Shown here: piece after piece, positions 37,727 through 63,944 of the stretch
How the letters are laid out: every line of letters begins with the position of its first letter
Position numbering within the stretch: position 1 is the first letter of the stretch
Assembly: GCF_964204645.1 (NCBI RefSeq)
Contig: NC_134029.1
Span: 6,209,001 to 6,273,000 of the forward strand
Direction: 5' to 3'
Origin: Tubulanus polymorphus
Lineage: Eukaryota > Nemertea > Palaeonemertea > Tubulaniformes > Tubulanidae
Length of the DNA: 64,000 nucleotides
Made by a program: the position numbers and the translations under genes
Notes under the pieces: generated by a model
The model's database searches: none
What the model saw: the letters and a program-made list of their open reading frames with translations, nothing else
Told to the model about the DNA's origin: nothing

Positions 37727-39128
37727 ATGAATCTAACACATACGACGGCAACAACAACAACAACAACAACGTTGATCGATAATACGTCGCTCAATACAAC
37801 GTTAACCGATATTCTGAACCGAACTGTGGAATGCCCCGCCGTCAACAAAACAATCGGTAGGATTACACACTATTATTACTCAATCCGATTTTCAATCAGG
37901 ATTTCTATTCAACAGTTCCTTTTCTTCAATTTCGTGGTTCCGGTTTGATCTGTAACGTTATTTTCCAATTTTCAGTAAACTGCTCCGATAGTAGGGAAAC
38001 AAGTTGTAAGTAATTTGAAAAGCTCCTGACTACTCAATTCTACTTCTACGGCTTTTTGAAATTAATTTGAAGATTTCTTAAAAGAAGAACACTGCATATC
38101 AACTCAAACTGTATATCAACGTTAATTCGATTTATGTTGGTTTGCAGATTTATCCGGCTCATGGATATCTCTAGATTGGGCAATCGGTATCACAGTAATT
38201 GCGTCAATCGAACTGATGATCATTATACTGATGTATGACAAAATATTACGTGATTCGCATCGTCAGCAAACAGATTTGCGAGGTAAATTGACTTTTTCTT
38301 ACCGTTTTAAGGTGTGAAGAACACTAAAAAGTTTTGTTTGCAATAGAATCACTGAAGTAGTACAGAATTGAATTGATTAGGCGTAATGTGAAAAGATTCT
38401 AATATTTGTAATTCAGCTAACGTTAATACTACTAAAGATTTGTATCTAAACCTATCTGCTTATATCAATCTAGGGTGAAATCGCATTTCGTAGAATAGAG
38501 TAACTATTTGTATTTTGTCATTACAACAGATTCATCGAAAACTAAGAGAACCAGATTTGCCCCGAGTTCCGTATTTTTCCGTCCCAATTCTGGTGGAGAC
38601 GATTCCGTCAACCTCTTCGCTGACCGGAACGCGGAGTCCGGTTTTCCAAGCGACCGACAAGCAGCGTCGAGCTCCATCGATGCAGCGTCGGATTTTTCGC
38701 AACGACGTTGGAATAGTGAAAGACAGCACTTCAGTAACAGACGATCGATGTCCGAAATGAATTTGGCTCAAATGGGATCCAGAAATAAGACTCGTCTCGC
38801 ACCGCCACCACCGCTACCTCCGAGTCAAATTAGAGCTCAAGGTTACTGTATGGGACAGGCTGGAACTTCAAATACACTTCCATGTAATTTCACCAGTGCG
38901 GCACTCGAGCCGAGGGAAACTTCCTACATAAATCTGGATGATATGGAGATTGAGAGCTCGATTCCACCGGATCTTCCGAGTATTAGTGATATAGAGGGCG
39001 AATTCAGAGTACATTACGAGAGACCGTCATTGCAGTATTCTATGTATACTTCCGACGAACCATATATACCTACCCCACCACCACCGACTTGGAAACCACA
39101 ACCACCTCCGACAACATCTGAAATCTAG
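37727..39128 (+). CDS. single-pass membrane protein with proline-rich cytosolic tail (intact copy)
   Basis: Exons 37727-37856, 37976-38005, 38148-38282 and 38530-39128 join in phase for 297 aa. The N-terminus is a Thr/Asn-rich ectodomain with many N-glycosylation sites and a (ACA)n-encoded Thr run, and no obvious signal peptide. One helix follows (WAIGITVIASIELMIIILMY). The long cytosolic tail has basic juxtamembrane residues, LAPPPPLPPSQ, and a TPPPPTWKPQPPPT terminus, typical of SH3, WW or EVH1 ligands. AATAAA at 39379-39384 could end the mRNA. The gene faces a GPCR pseudogene 336 bp away. The family is unknown; a receptor or adaptor role is inferred from topology only. Confidence 0.72.
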
Positions 39129-39464
39129 AGGATTTGATCAAAGATTGCAAAAATATCGTGATTTCATATCTTTAAATTCTATTTGACAGTTTATTTTACG
39201 ATCAATCATTTCGTTATGACACATAAGACATGAACACTCAATAGATTGTATTCAAGACCGATGTGATTATTATTCTTCGTATCATTCCGGATGACGAGTC
39301 TTAAATTGTGTTTGTTAGGTCACTTACACGAAATACCGTGATTTATCGAGGGAACATTTTATTTCAAATCCGTGAGAAAATAAAACACTTGACCAAATTT
39401 GCATAAAAATGTACAATTTTTTCTGTAGTTCGTTGAACCTAGCATAAGCCAACTAGTATATCTC

Positions 39465-40716
39465 CTAGACGTGTTTTCCTGGCTTTCTCATTCCAGTCAC
39501 TTTACAATGAAAACCGGTGAATGAATTGATTAATTGCCTTCTGAAAACCCTCAACGTTGCCATGTATATGAAGAAGTTGACGCAGAATACAAACTCTCGA
39601 GGAAAATAAAGGATTCTTTCCAACCCATGACAATACATTTTGCTAATGGCGTAAGTTCCATTCGAAAAAGGGTCGATGCGATGATTGACCCAGATCTGGT
39701 AAACTACGTACTCAATGAAACTTTGCAAAAACTTGAATAATGAATTCGGTAAAACAAGTGCTATGTATACAACGACTACAACAAGGAGGGTTTTGCTGGC
39801 TGCGGACTGATGACGGTCTTTCCTATCCGCACAGAGAGCAGCACCAGATCGTTTATTACGTAATACAGCAGTATGTACTGATACTATAATGATAACTACA
39901 GATGGGATTATGTCGTGAAGAAATACCTTTAATGCAAGTAAAAATACCGTATGATATCCGTTTATTCCTAAGTCACGACACTGTAAACTACTAAACGACT
40001 CCTTTCGTATGCGGATCGTGCGCAAATAGATTTCTTTAATCCTAACAGCGTTATCCAAATTCATAACAAATGACCACAAAATCACGACGGCCACAACAAT
40101 TTTGCGTCGATTGACGGTGAAATGTTTCATGTGAAAGAAGGGAAAACGAATCGAAACCAATCTCTCCATAGCAATCACAAGAACTGTGTAGTTTGATACA
40201 GATAAGGCCTGTTGAAAGAATTGATAAGTCAATAAACACAATGGAATCAAACGTCTAGGTAAATATTCAAAATAGTAATAATAGTAATATAATGATGGGC
40301 ATAATTTGTAGTGTTTAGCTACCGTTAACGAGTTATCCATGCACTCTTTCGGAGCCACCCCGACATGGTGTAGGAAACGCCGCATGTAGTACGGGAACTC
40401 CTAAAAACCGAACAGTACATAAATTTGATCGGAACAGGCCAGAGTTATTAGATAGGGGAACCTTTAACGAACTGACTGACATTTCCGACACTTTATCAGA
40501 AGAATGATAGTAAGACCATTGAAGACACATCCCAGTGGAAACAGGAACAATCTAGTCGAGTATTTGTTATAAATGCTAAAATGGCGAATGAACTGATTAA
40601 ACGAATTAAGCAGTAGCCTTTCGCCGCACGATTATCCGTACGCTATCAATGGTAGTGGTCGAGACTGTCGAATTTCGATTTAGTGCTCTTTCCAAAACGC
40701 TGGTAAAGTTGTGCAT
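39465..40716 (-). pseudogene. class A GPCR pseudogene (left unit)
   Basis: This aligns along its whole length with the intact receptor at 45133-43883. It carries a one-base insertion near 40606 and two in-frame stops in the TM2 region (TAA at 40466-40464 and TAG at 40403-40401). From ATG 40385 the remaining 306 codons are open, covering TM3 to TM7. The stops remove TM1 and TM2 from any product, so a working receptor is not expected. Confidence 0.85.
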
Positions 40717-41391
40717 ATTCAACTGCACTGCCACTGACGACACAACGAGCGTAAAATAGACGTTACTGCTACCCGAACTTTTTTAGATATTTCTCTGTTT
40801 CGCATATTGTGAAACCGATCTCTGAAATAAAATGTTGAGTAAGCTTCAAGCAATACACGGAGCCTCTAGCGTTTCATTCTCTTTCGGTTGGAGACAACGA
40901 GTGACGTTTGATACATTCTGAATATACAAGTAGTTCATATACGTTGCATGCTATGTATGAAAATCCTACAGAAGCATAAAATAGTGAGCAGCAAATAAAT
41001 TTCTCAATTCTTTGCCAAGAATATCCATTCTTGTATTTTCTGTTACGGTAGTCTTTTTAGTGGATGATTTTAGATTGGCAACTCGGTGTACTAGAGTGCT
41101 TATCAAGGATTTAAGTAAAGAATCGGAGGCTGTACGTATAAGGTCGCAGTTGTGTTTGGGAAGGCTCTCTGCGTACAGCGACAGTAATTCAAAATTGTCA
41201 ATCTGAATAATTGAGAAAGGGTAGACTTCGTACTTTTTGATGAATGATTTTCAATAACAGGCAAAATGTCATATTTTGTGGATACAGAGAAGGATTTGAT
41301 GACCCAAATTGACTCTCAGACCCCTAAAAATTCAAAATTATTTATGATATAGATGCCCTTCCATAGCTGAGCAGTACTCTGAAACCAGGCT

Positions 41392-41745
41392 AGATCCATC
41401 CTGGATCCAGAGATAAGGCGCCTCGTCACGCACCGCCACCACCGAGTCAAATTAGAGCTCAGCGTTACTGCATGAGACAGGCTGGAGCTTCAAATACACC
41501 TCCACGTGGTTTTACCAGTGCAGCACATGAGCCGAAGTAAACATCCTACATAAATCTGGATGATATGGAAATTGAGGGCTCGGTTCCATCGGATCTTCCG
41601 ACTATTAGTGATATAGAGTGCGAATGCAGAGTTCATTACAAAAAACCGTCATTGCAGTATACTTCCAAAGAACCATACCTACCCCACCACCACCAACTTT
41701 GAAACCACAACCACCTCCGACAATATCTGAAATCTAGGTGATTTC
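41392..41745 (+). pseudogene. decayed copy of the membrane protein's last exon (left unit)
   Basis: The sequence resembles exon 4 at 38780-39128 (ACCGCCACCACCGAGTCAAA and downstream TCTGGATGATATGGAAATTG) but has a TAA near 41538, several deletions and no upstream exons. Its 3' flank also resembles that of the intact gene. It is more diverged than the two main units are from each other, so it predates the tandem duplication. Confidence 0.8.
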
Positions 41746-42142
41746 ATCGACGATTGCAAAGGAATATCGTTATTTCTATTTCTCAATCATATTTGACAGT
41801 TTCATCTTAACGATCTATAGTACCATTATAATACAAAACACGTAGATAATCAACAGATTATATTCAAGACCGATGTGATTATTATTTCATTAACCTGCGG
41901 CCTACCGGATGGTGATTTACTAAAGGCTGAGGCACTGTTATATCTATTATGCCACGAACATGAAATATCGTCGTCTATCAGGAAAACATCTTTTTTTGAA
42001 TGTTCCGTGAAAAAAATAAAAAAACTTAACCAAATTTGCAAAAATATACAAATACTAATGTTTCTCTATTCTGTCGAACCATAAATCAGCCGAATCGCTT
42101 CTTTCTCCGGACATTGTTCACTCTCTTTGTTGTTTGTTCAAT

Positions 42143-43540
42143 TTAACTGCTCCGATAGTAGGGAAACAAGTTGTAAGTAATTTGAAAATCTCCTGACTAC
42201 TCAATTCTACTTCTACGGCTTTTTGAAATTAATTTGAAGATTTTTTTAAAGAAGAACACTGCATATCAACTCAAACTGTATATCAACGTTAATTCGATTT
42301 ATGTTGGTTTGCAGATTTGACCGGCTCATGGATATCTCTAGATTGGGCAATCGGTATCACAGTAATTGCGTCAATCGAACTGATGATCATTATACTGATG
42401 TATGACAAAATATTACGTGATTCGCATCGTCAGCAAACAGATTTGCGAGGTAAATTGACTTTTACTTCCCGTTTTAAGGTGTGAAGAATACTAAAAAGTT
42501 TTGTTTGCAATAGAATCACTGAAGTAGTACAGAATTGAATTGATTAGGCGTAATGTGAAAAGATTCTAATATTTGTAATTCAGCTAACGTTAATACTACT
42601 AAAGATTTGTATCTAAACCTATCTGCTTATATCAACTGCTTGGAAGATTGTTTAAATGAACCGGAACCGAATTTCCAATTATGTACTTCGATTTAAAAAA
42701 GAAAATTCTGTAAATTAGACCGTCGAGCAAACAACTATATCTGTACTTCCATTTCCGATTTCAAAATCAAACCCCCTGTTTCGCTCCCGGCAGGTGTGGT
42801 GGGTCTGTAAGGGACACTCAATCAAAAAATCTAACGAAATTTACAAACAAAATAAACAACAGGGACAATCCCTATTTTAAGATCTATATCAATCTAGGGT
42901 GAAATCGCATTTCGTAGAATAGAGTAACTATTTGTATTTTGTCATTACAACAGATTCATCGAAAGAAAACCAGATATGCCCCGAGTTCCGTATTTTTCCG
43001 TCCCAATTCTGGTGGAGACGATTCCGTCAACCTCTTCGCTGACCGGAACGCGGAGTCCGGTTTTCCAAGCGACCGACAAGCACCGTCGAGCTCAATCGAT
43101 GCAGCGTCGGATTTTTCGCAACGACGTTGGAATAGTGAGAGACAGCATTTCAGTAACAGACGATCGATGTCCGAAATGAATTTGGCTCAAATGGGATCCA
43201 GAAATAAGCCGACTCGTCTCGCACCGCCACCACCGCTACCTCCGAGTCAAATTAGAGCTCAAGGTTACTGTATGGGACAGGCTGGAACTTCAAATACACT
43301 TCCATGTAATTTCACCAGTGCGGCACTCGAGCCGAGGGAAACTTCCTACATAAATCTGGATGATATGGAGATTGAGAGCTCGATTCCACCGGATCTTCCG
43401 AGTATAAGTGATATAGAGGGCGAATTCAGAGTACATTACGAGAGACCGTCATTGCAGTGTATACTTCCGACGAACCATATATACCTACCCCACCACCACC
43501 GACTTGGAAACCACAACCCCCTCCGACAATATCTGAAATC
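42143..43540 (+). pseudogene. broken copy of the membrane protein gene (right unit)
   Basis: Exons equivalent to 2, 3 and 4 are present, but exon 1 is absent and the exon 2 acceptor is lost at the duplication border. Exon 4 has a five-base deletion near 42964 and a seven-base deletion near 43458, each shifting the frame. Its long open frame (42939-43592) is out of phase with exon 3. No intact protein can be made. Confidence 0.82.
42636..42884. mobile_element. 249-bp insertion with 8-bp target-site duplication
   Basis: The left unit has an uninterrupted site. Here the octamer TATATCAA is duplicated on both sides (42628-42635 and 42885-42892). A related copy lies at about 47605-47835 (shared ACCGGAACCGAATT, GATTTCAAATCAAACCCCC-like and CAATCCCTAT segments). 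Eight-base duplications fit hAT-type elements, but no clear terminal inverted repeat is visible. The insertion postdates the tandem duplication. Confidence 0.82.
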
Positions 43541-43882
43541 TAGAGGATTTGATCAAAGATTGCAAAAAAATATCGCGATTTCATATCTTTAAATTCTATT
43601 TGACAGTTTATTCTACGATCAATCATTTCGTTATGACACATAAGACATGAACACTCAATAGATTATATTCAAGACCGATGTGATTATTATTCTTCGTATC
43701 ATTCCGGATGACGAGTCTTAAATTGTGTTTGTTAGGTCACTTACACGAAATACCGTGATTTATCGAGAGAACATTTTATTTCAAATCCGTGAGAAAATAA
43801 AACACTTTATCAAATTTGCAAAATAATGTACAATTTTTTCTGTATTTTGTTGAACCTAGCATTAGCCAACTAGTATATTCTC

Positions 43883-45133
43883 CTAGACGTGTTTTCCTGG
43901 CTTTCTTATTCCAGTCACTTTACAATGAAAACCGGTGAATGAATTGATTAATTGCCTTCTGAAAACCCTCAACGTTGCCATGTATATGAAGAAGTTGACG
44001 CAGAATACAAACTCTCGAGGAAAAAAAAAGATTCTTTCCAACCCAAGACAATACATTTTGCTCGTGGCGTAATGTCCATTCGAAAAAAGGTTGATGCGAT
44101 GATTGACCCAGATCTGGTAAACTACGAACTCAATGAAATTTTGCAAAAACTTGAATAATGAATTCGGTAAAACAAGTGCTATGTATACAACGACTACAAC
44201 AAGGAGGGTTTTGCTGGCTGCGGACTGATGACGATCTTTCCTATCCGCACAGAGAGCAGCACCAGATCGTTTATTACGTAATACAGCAGTATGTACTGAT
44301 ACTATAATGATAACTACAGATGGGATTATGTCGTGAAGAAATACCTTTAATGCATTTAACGATGCCGTATGATATCCGTACATTCGTAAGTAACGACACT
44401 GTAAACTACTAAACGACTCCTTTTGTATGCGGATCGTGCGCATATAGATTTCTTTAATCTGAACAGCGTTATCCAAATTCATAACAAGCGACCACAAAAT
44501 CACGACGGCCACGACAATTTTGCGTCGATTGACGGTGAAATGTTTCATGTGAAAGAAGGGAAAACGAATCGAAACAAATCTCTCCAAAGCAATCACAAGA
44601 ACTGTGTAGTTTGATACAGATAAGGCCTGTTTATAGAATTGATAATCCAATAAACACATTGGAATCAAACGTCTAGGTAAATATTCAAAATAGTAATAAT
44701 AGTAGTATAATGATGGGCATAATTTTTTGTGTTTAGCTACCGTTAACAAGTTATCCATGCACTCTTTCGGAGCCATCCCGACATCGTGTAGGAAACGTCG
44801 CATGTAGTACGGGAACACTTTGAAACCGAACAGTACATAAATTTGATCGGAACAGGCCAGAGTCATTAGATAGGGGAACGTATAACGAACTGATTGACAT
44901 TTCCGACACTTTATCAGAAGAATGATAGTAAGACCATTGAAGAAACATCCCAGTGGAAACAGGAACAAGATCATCGAGTAGTCATTATAATAGCTAACAT
45001 GCCGAATGAACTGATTAAACGAATAAGCGGGAGCCTTTCGCCCCACGATTATCCGTACGCTATCAATGGTAGTGATCGAGACTGTCGAATTTCGATTTAG
45101 TGCCGTTTCCAAAACGCTGGAGAAGTTGTGCAT
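43883..45133 (-). CDS. class A (rhodopsin-type) peptide-receptor-like GPCR, intact
   Basis: A single exon encodes 416 aa from ATG 45133; upstream in-frame codons lack another ATG. The N-terminus carries NFSS and NRNST glycosylation sites. Seven hydrophobic helices are visible, including TM1 (SMILFLFPLGCFFNGLTII), TM3 ending in ERFVSIRFPF at the DRY position, TM6 (LLVVVVVYIALVLPNSLF) and TM7 with NFFIYMA at the NPxxY position. The third intracellular loop is basic. The overall pattern, with Pro in TM6 and a short tail, resembles invertebrate FMRFamide-type receptors, but the ligand cannot be inferred. The ERF and NFFIY variants are unusual. The gene is convergent with a broken membrane protein gene. 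Confidence 0.82.
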   Translation of the reverse strand: MHNFSSVLETALNRNSTVSITTIDSVRIIVGRKAPAYSFNQFIRHVSYYNDYSMILFLFPLGCFFNGLTIILLIKCRKCQSVRYTFPYLMTLACSDQIYVLFGFKVFPYYMRRFLHDVGMAPKECMDNLLTVAKHKKLCPSLYYYYYYFEYLPRRLIPMCLLDYQFYKQALSVSNYTVLVIALERFVSIRFPFFHMKHFTVNRRKIVVAVVILWSLVMNLDNAVQIKEIYMRTIRIQKESFSSLQCRYLRMYGYHTASLNALKVFLHDIIPSVVIIIVSVHTAVLRNKRSGAALCADRKDRHQSAASKTLLVVVVVYIALVLPNSLFKFLQNFIEFVVYQIWVNHRINLFSNGHYATSKMYCLGLERIFFFPREFVFCVNFFIYMATLRVFRRQLINSFTGFHCKVTGIRKPGKHV

Positions 45134-45784
45134 ATTCAACTGCACTGCCACTGACGACACCACGAGCGTAAAATAGACGTTACTGCTACCCGAACTTTTT
45201 TAGACATTTCTCTCTTTCTGCATATTGTGAAACCGATCTCTAAAATAATAAAATGTTGAGTAAGCTTCAAGCAATACACTGAGCCTCTAGCGTTTCATTT
45301 CTTTTCGGTTGGAGACAACGAGTGACGTTTGATACATTCTGAATATACAAGTAGTTCATATACGTTGCATGTTATGTGTGAAAATCCTACAGAAGCAAAA
45401 AATAGTGAGCAGCAAATAAATTCCTCAATTCTTTGCCCAGAATATCCATTCTTGTATTTTCTGTTACGGTAGTCTTTTTAGTGGATGATTTTAGATTGGC
45501 AACTCGGTGTACAAGAGTGCTAATCAAGGATTTAAGTAAAGAATCGGAGGCTGTACGTATAAGGTCGCAGTTGTGTTTGGGAAGGCTCTCTGCTTACAGC
45601 GACAGTAATTCAAAATTGTCAATCTGAATAATCGAGAAAGGGTAGACTTCTTACTTCATGAATGATTTTTCACTAACAGGCAAGATGTCATATTTTTGTG
45701 GATGCAGAAAAGGATTTGATAACCCAAATTGACTCTCAGATCCGTAAAAATTCAAAATTATTTATGATATAGATGCCCTTCCAG

Positions 45785-46092
45785 TACTCTGTAACCAGTC
45801 AAATTAGAGCTCAGGGTTACTGCATGGGACAGGCTGGAGCTTCAAATACACTTCCACGTGGTTTTACCAGTGCAGTACATGAGCCGAGGTAAATATCCTA
45901 TATAAATCTGGATGATATGGAAATTGAGGGCTCAGTTCCATCGGATCTTCCGACTATTAGTGATATAGAGTGCGAATTCAGAGTTCATTACGAAAAACCG
46001 TCATTGCAGTATACTTCCGACGAACCATACCTACCCCACCACAACCAACTTGGAAACCACAACCACCTCCGACAATATCTGAAATCTAGGTG
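45785..46092 (+). pseudogene. decayed copy of the membrane protein's last exon (right unit)
   Basis: Counterpart of the relic at 41392-41745, with the same in-frame stop after GAGCCGAGG and the same shortened proline-rich end. It is duplicated along with the unit. Confidence 0.78.
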
Positions 46093-46453
46093 ATTTCATC
46101 GACGATTGCAAAGAAATATCGTTATTTCTATTTTTCAATCATATTTGACAGTTTCATCTTAACGATCTATAGTATCATTATGATACAAAACACATAGATA
46201 ATCAACAGATTATATTCAAGACCGATGTGATTATTATTTCATCATCCTGCGGCCTGACGGATGGTTATTTATTATAGGCTGTGGCACTGTTATATCTATT
46301 ATGCCACGAACATGAAATATCGTCGTCTATCAGGAAAACATCTATTTTTGAATGTTCCGTGAAAAAATAAAACACTTAACCAAATTTGCAAAAAAATAAA
46401 TCTGCCGAATCGCTTCTTTCTCCGGACATTGTTCACTCTCTTTGTTGTTTGTG

Positions 46454-46850
46454 TAATTTTAAGACGAAAACCGGTGGATAATTCGATTAATTGACTCCTG
46501 AAAAACCCTCAATGTCGTCATGTATATGAAGAAGTTGACACGGAATAAAATTGTCGAGGAAAATAAAGAATCCTCTCCAACCCTTGGAAATACGATTTGC
46601 TCTTGGAATAACTCGTATTCGTAAAAGGTCGATGCCATGATTGACCCAGCTCTGGTGAACTATGAACTCCGTGAAAGTTTTCCAAAATTTGAATATTGAA
46701 TTCGGTAAAACAAGTGCTATGTATACAACGAGTACAAAACAGAGGGTTTTGCTGGCTGCGGACTGATAGCGATCTTTCCTTCTATCCGCACTGAGAACAA
46801 CACCAGAACCAGCACCTAAATATAGAAATTCAATAATTGCTCCCATAATC
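46454..46850 (-). pseudogene. third GPCR copy, 3' fragment
   Basis: The reverse strand encodes recognisable TM6 sequence (ASKTLCFVLVVYIALVLPNS) and parts of the loop and TM7, but with frameshifts and no upstream half. It directly follows the right duplication border. It is probably the partner of the older exon 4 relic. Confidence 0.8.
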
Positions 46851-46852
46851 TA

Positions 46853-47953
46853 CCCGGCAAGACAAGGAACGTTGATTCATAATTTTTTAGGCTTCCGAAT
46901 CCATACATTATCACAGGATCCACCAAACCTTAATTCTCCTACGAGGTATATGATTATATTTTTGAATGATGATTGATTTGTTTAAGAGAAAGGTTCATTC
47001 GATTTTGAAATGTAGAAGACATTTTGAACGTTGAAGACCGAGTAACTTTTGGCGAACCAAGTGGATCTTTGCTTGCAATGGTTGGAGGTTCCACATTTGT
47101 CGTGTAGTTTCTGTTCAGTAAAAGAAAATCTTTTCAGCATTTGAAAATTGAGAAGTAACCATCGGTACAATATAAATCAAACATCTTTAGACCTCAGGAT
47201 GAAGCAGGATGAATGAATAGTTTTATTTACAGAATATAGGGTGTATACGTACAGGTTTACAAACAGCGGGACGCTGGAGTGTGCGAGACTTGAGCAAAAC
47301 ATGAATAACAGTGAGCGAATAATTAATGGGTTGATAATAGGTGACAGACATGTTAACACGATGGCAGGGTCACCCATGAATGTTAATCCAAATCATCGAA
47401 AAACAGTGTTTTCATAGTCGATAGTTTTTAATGCGAAAGAAAAAATAAACGGGTACCCATTCGGATTTTGGATGATTTCTTGTATCAATACACATGCTTT
47501 TTAGCTCTCCGATTATCTATCCTTCCATTTTTAATTTCGTGTTACACTTCGTACGTATCATATCTATTTCGCTTTATTGTAGCTCCGTCAATCAGTTGCT
47601 TGCCATTTCAGCTGGTTGGATGACTGTTAAAATGTACCGGAACCGAATTCCCAATTACGTACTTTCGATTTAAACTCTAAAAAATTCTTTCGACCACCGA
47701 TGACACGAATGTACTTCGATTTCCGATTTCAAATCAAACCCCCAGGTAAGGGACATCATATCAAGACGAATCAAACGAAATCTACCAATCAAAATAAATA
47801 AGTGTCAATCCCTATCTGTAGATCTCAAACAATATAGCGTATTTGAATTGTAAGAATCGAATCGATCTGCGTCTTACGTGAACTAGTATCAACCAGCGTA
47901 TGCTAATGAGCTATGACGCGCACCTGCTAGCTTTGTGTCTGGATTTGGAGAAC
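46853..47953. other. intergenic region upstream of ZFR
   Basis: No exon is supported. The stretch about 47605-47835 is a dispersed element related to the insertion at 42636-42884. The ZFR promoter should lie between that element and 47954, but no TATA or other motif stands out. Confidence 0.5.
47605..47835. mobile_element. second copy of the 42636-42884 insertion family
   Basis: The copies share TACCGGAACCGAATTCCCAA-like sequence near the start, a GATTTCAAATCAAACCCCC-like middle and a CAATCCCTAT end. This copy is more diverged. It lies about 120 bases before the ZFR start codon and could contribute to its promoter. Confidence 0.7.
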
Positions 47954-62904
<14,951 letters not shown>

Positions 62905-63679
62905 AAATATTTTTGGTGTCGATTGCTGGTAAAATATTATATCGAGTATATATTCGTAGATGATATCTGCAATTGAATATTGGCGAAATCGATCCCAGTG
63001 TTTGTGTATCATAGTAGAAGTTGTATATTTGTAGTCGTGCAAGTCCCACAGTGGTGACGTCATTTCTTCAATTGTAAATATTATTATTCCAATATCTCCA
63101 AAAGTCGAGATAGCTCATATAAATCATGTACATAGACATTTAATCATGAACAAACAAACAAAAAATATGGTTATTTTAATCGATTTTTCGTTTTAATTTG
63201 TCATTCCGAATAGTATTTTGGTGTTTATATTTTTTTATGTACACACTCGCTTGATGTTGGGTAGTGTGATGTTGGGTAGTGTTTGAGACCAGTCAAATTC
63301 TTTATATTATTTTAATTGATTATCGTTTGGAAGAAAAACTCTCAACTCTGTCCGGTCGGATCTCTTCATTTTCATTGTTCAGTTCAGTGTATTTGCGATG
63401 TGTTATCGGTTAGTCTGGAAACATTTCTTGGATTCAGTTCCGACGAAATGTATATTATAGAAAACCCATCTCTCGAAGGAAATGTATATGGATACTAAAA
63501 CTGAAATGCTAGACATGTGTGAAATTTTGAATGTAGTTCAATAAGAAGAAAGTATAGGTATAGGAATAGGAATATCGTGTAAAATCTAACGGGAATGAGA
63601 ATGAATTTGAATGCATAAGGCGCGTATGCATGACGTTTATCAGTAATTAGTTCAGTGTGTGTTGTTCAAAATCAAGTCA

Positions 63680-63685
63680 AATAAA
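63680..63685 (+). terminator. candidate ZFR poly(A) signal
   Basis: AATAAA lies 776 bases after the ZFR stop in non-coding, AT-rich sequence, followed by GTGCTTTGTGCTT, a GU-rich stretch expected downstream of cleavage sites. Earlier use of a variant signal cannot be excluded. Confidence 0.5.
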
Positions 63686-63830
63686 CAAAGTGCTTTGTGC
63701 TTATCTTAATTCATTTTGACAGTATATTTTTCTTTCTGACGAATAATCTCTCATGTCTTAAATGGATTCAGGATATCATGTGCGGGACAGGTCTATTCAG
63801 TAATCCATTCAAATCATCTATTCTTACTGT

Positions 63831-63944
63831 ACTGGGTCCAGTTCCACAGTTCCGAGTTAAGATTTAACTCTGAGTTAAATCACTGAAAATGAACTAACTT
63901 AAACTCAGAGTTAACTCTAACTCACAACTGTGGAACTGGGTCCT
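63831..63944. mobile_element. hairpin MITE downstream of ZFR
   Basis: ACTGGGTCCAGTTCCACAGT at the left is mirrored by ACTGTGGAACTGGGTCC at the right, and the inner GAGTTAA segments (TTAACTCTGAGTTA) also pair. No coding capacity. A short target duplication could not be fixed. Confidence 0.82.

Larger units (their letters stand above)
37978..42137. repeat. tandem segmental duplication, left unit
   Basis: This block of about 4.16 kb, from AACTGCTCCGATAG to GTTGTTTGT, is repeated directly at 42143-46452 with very few differences. It contains exons 2-4 of the membrane protein gene, the GPCR (pseudogene here), and a decayed older copy of exon 4. The left breakpoint falls at the splice acceptor of exon 2. 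Confidence 0.92.
42143..46452. repeat. tandem segmental duplication, right unit
   Basis: Direct repeat of 37978-42137, longer mainly because of a 249-bp insertion at 42636-42884. The left border joins AACTGCTCC to sequence from the end of the previous unit, replacing the TTTTCAG acceptor found in the left unit. The right border runs into a third, partial GPCR copy. Confidence 0.92.

Noticed and set aside
41012-41206. Identical 64-codon frames at 41012-41206 and 45433-45627
   Set aside because: Their identity reflects the recent tandem duplication, not selection; there is no ATG start and no family signature.
43883-45163. Receptor start at 45163 giving 426 aa
   Set aside because: The codon at 45163 is GTG. 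The first ATG in frame is at 45133 and gives a normal glycosylated N-terminus.
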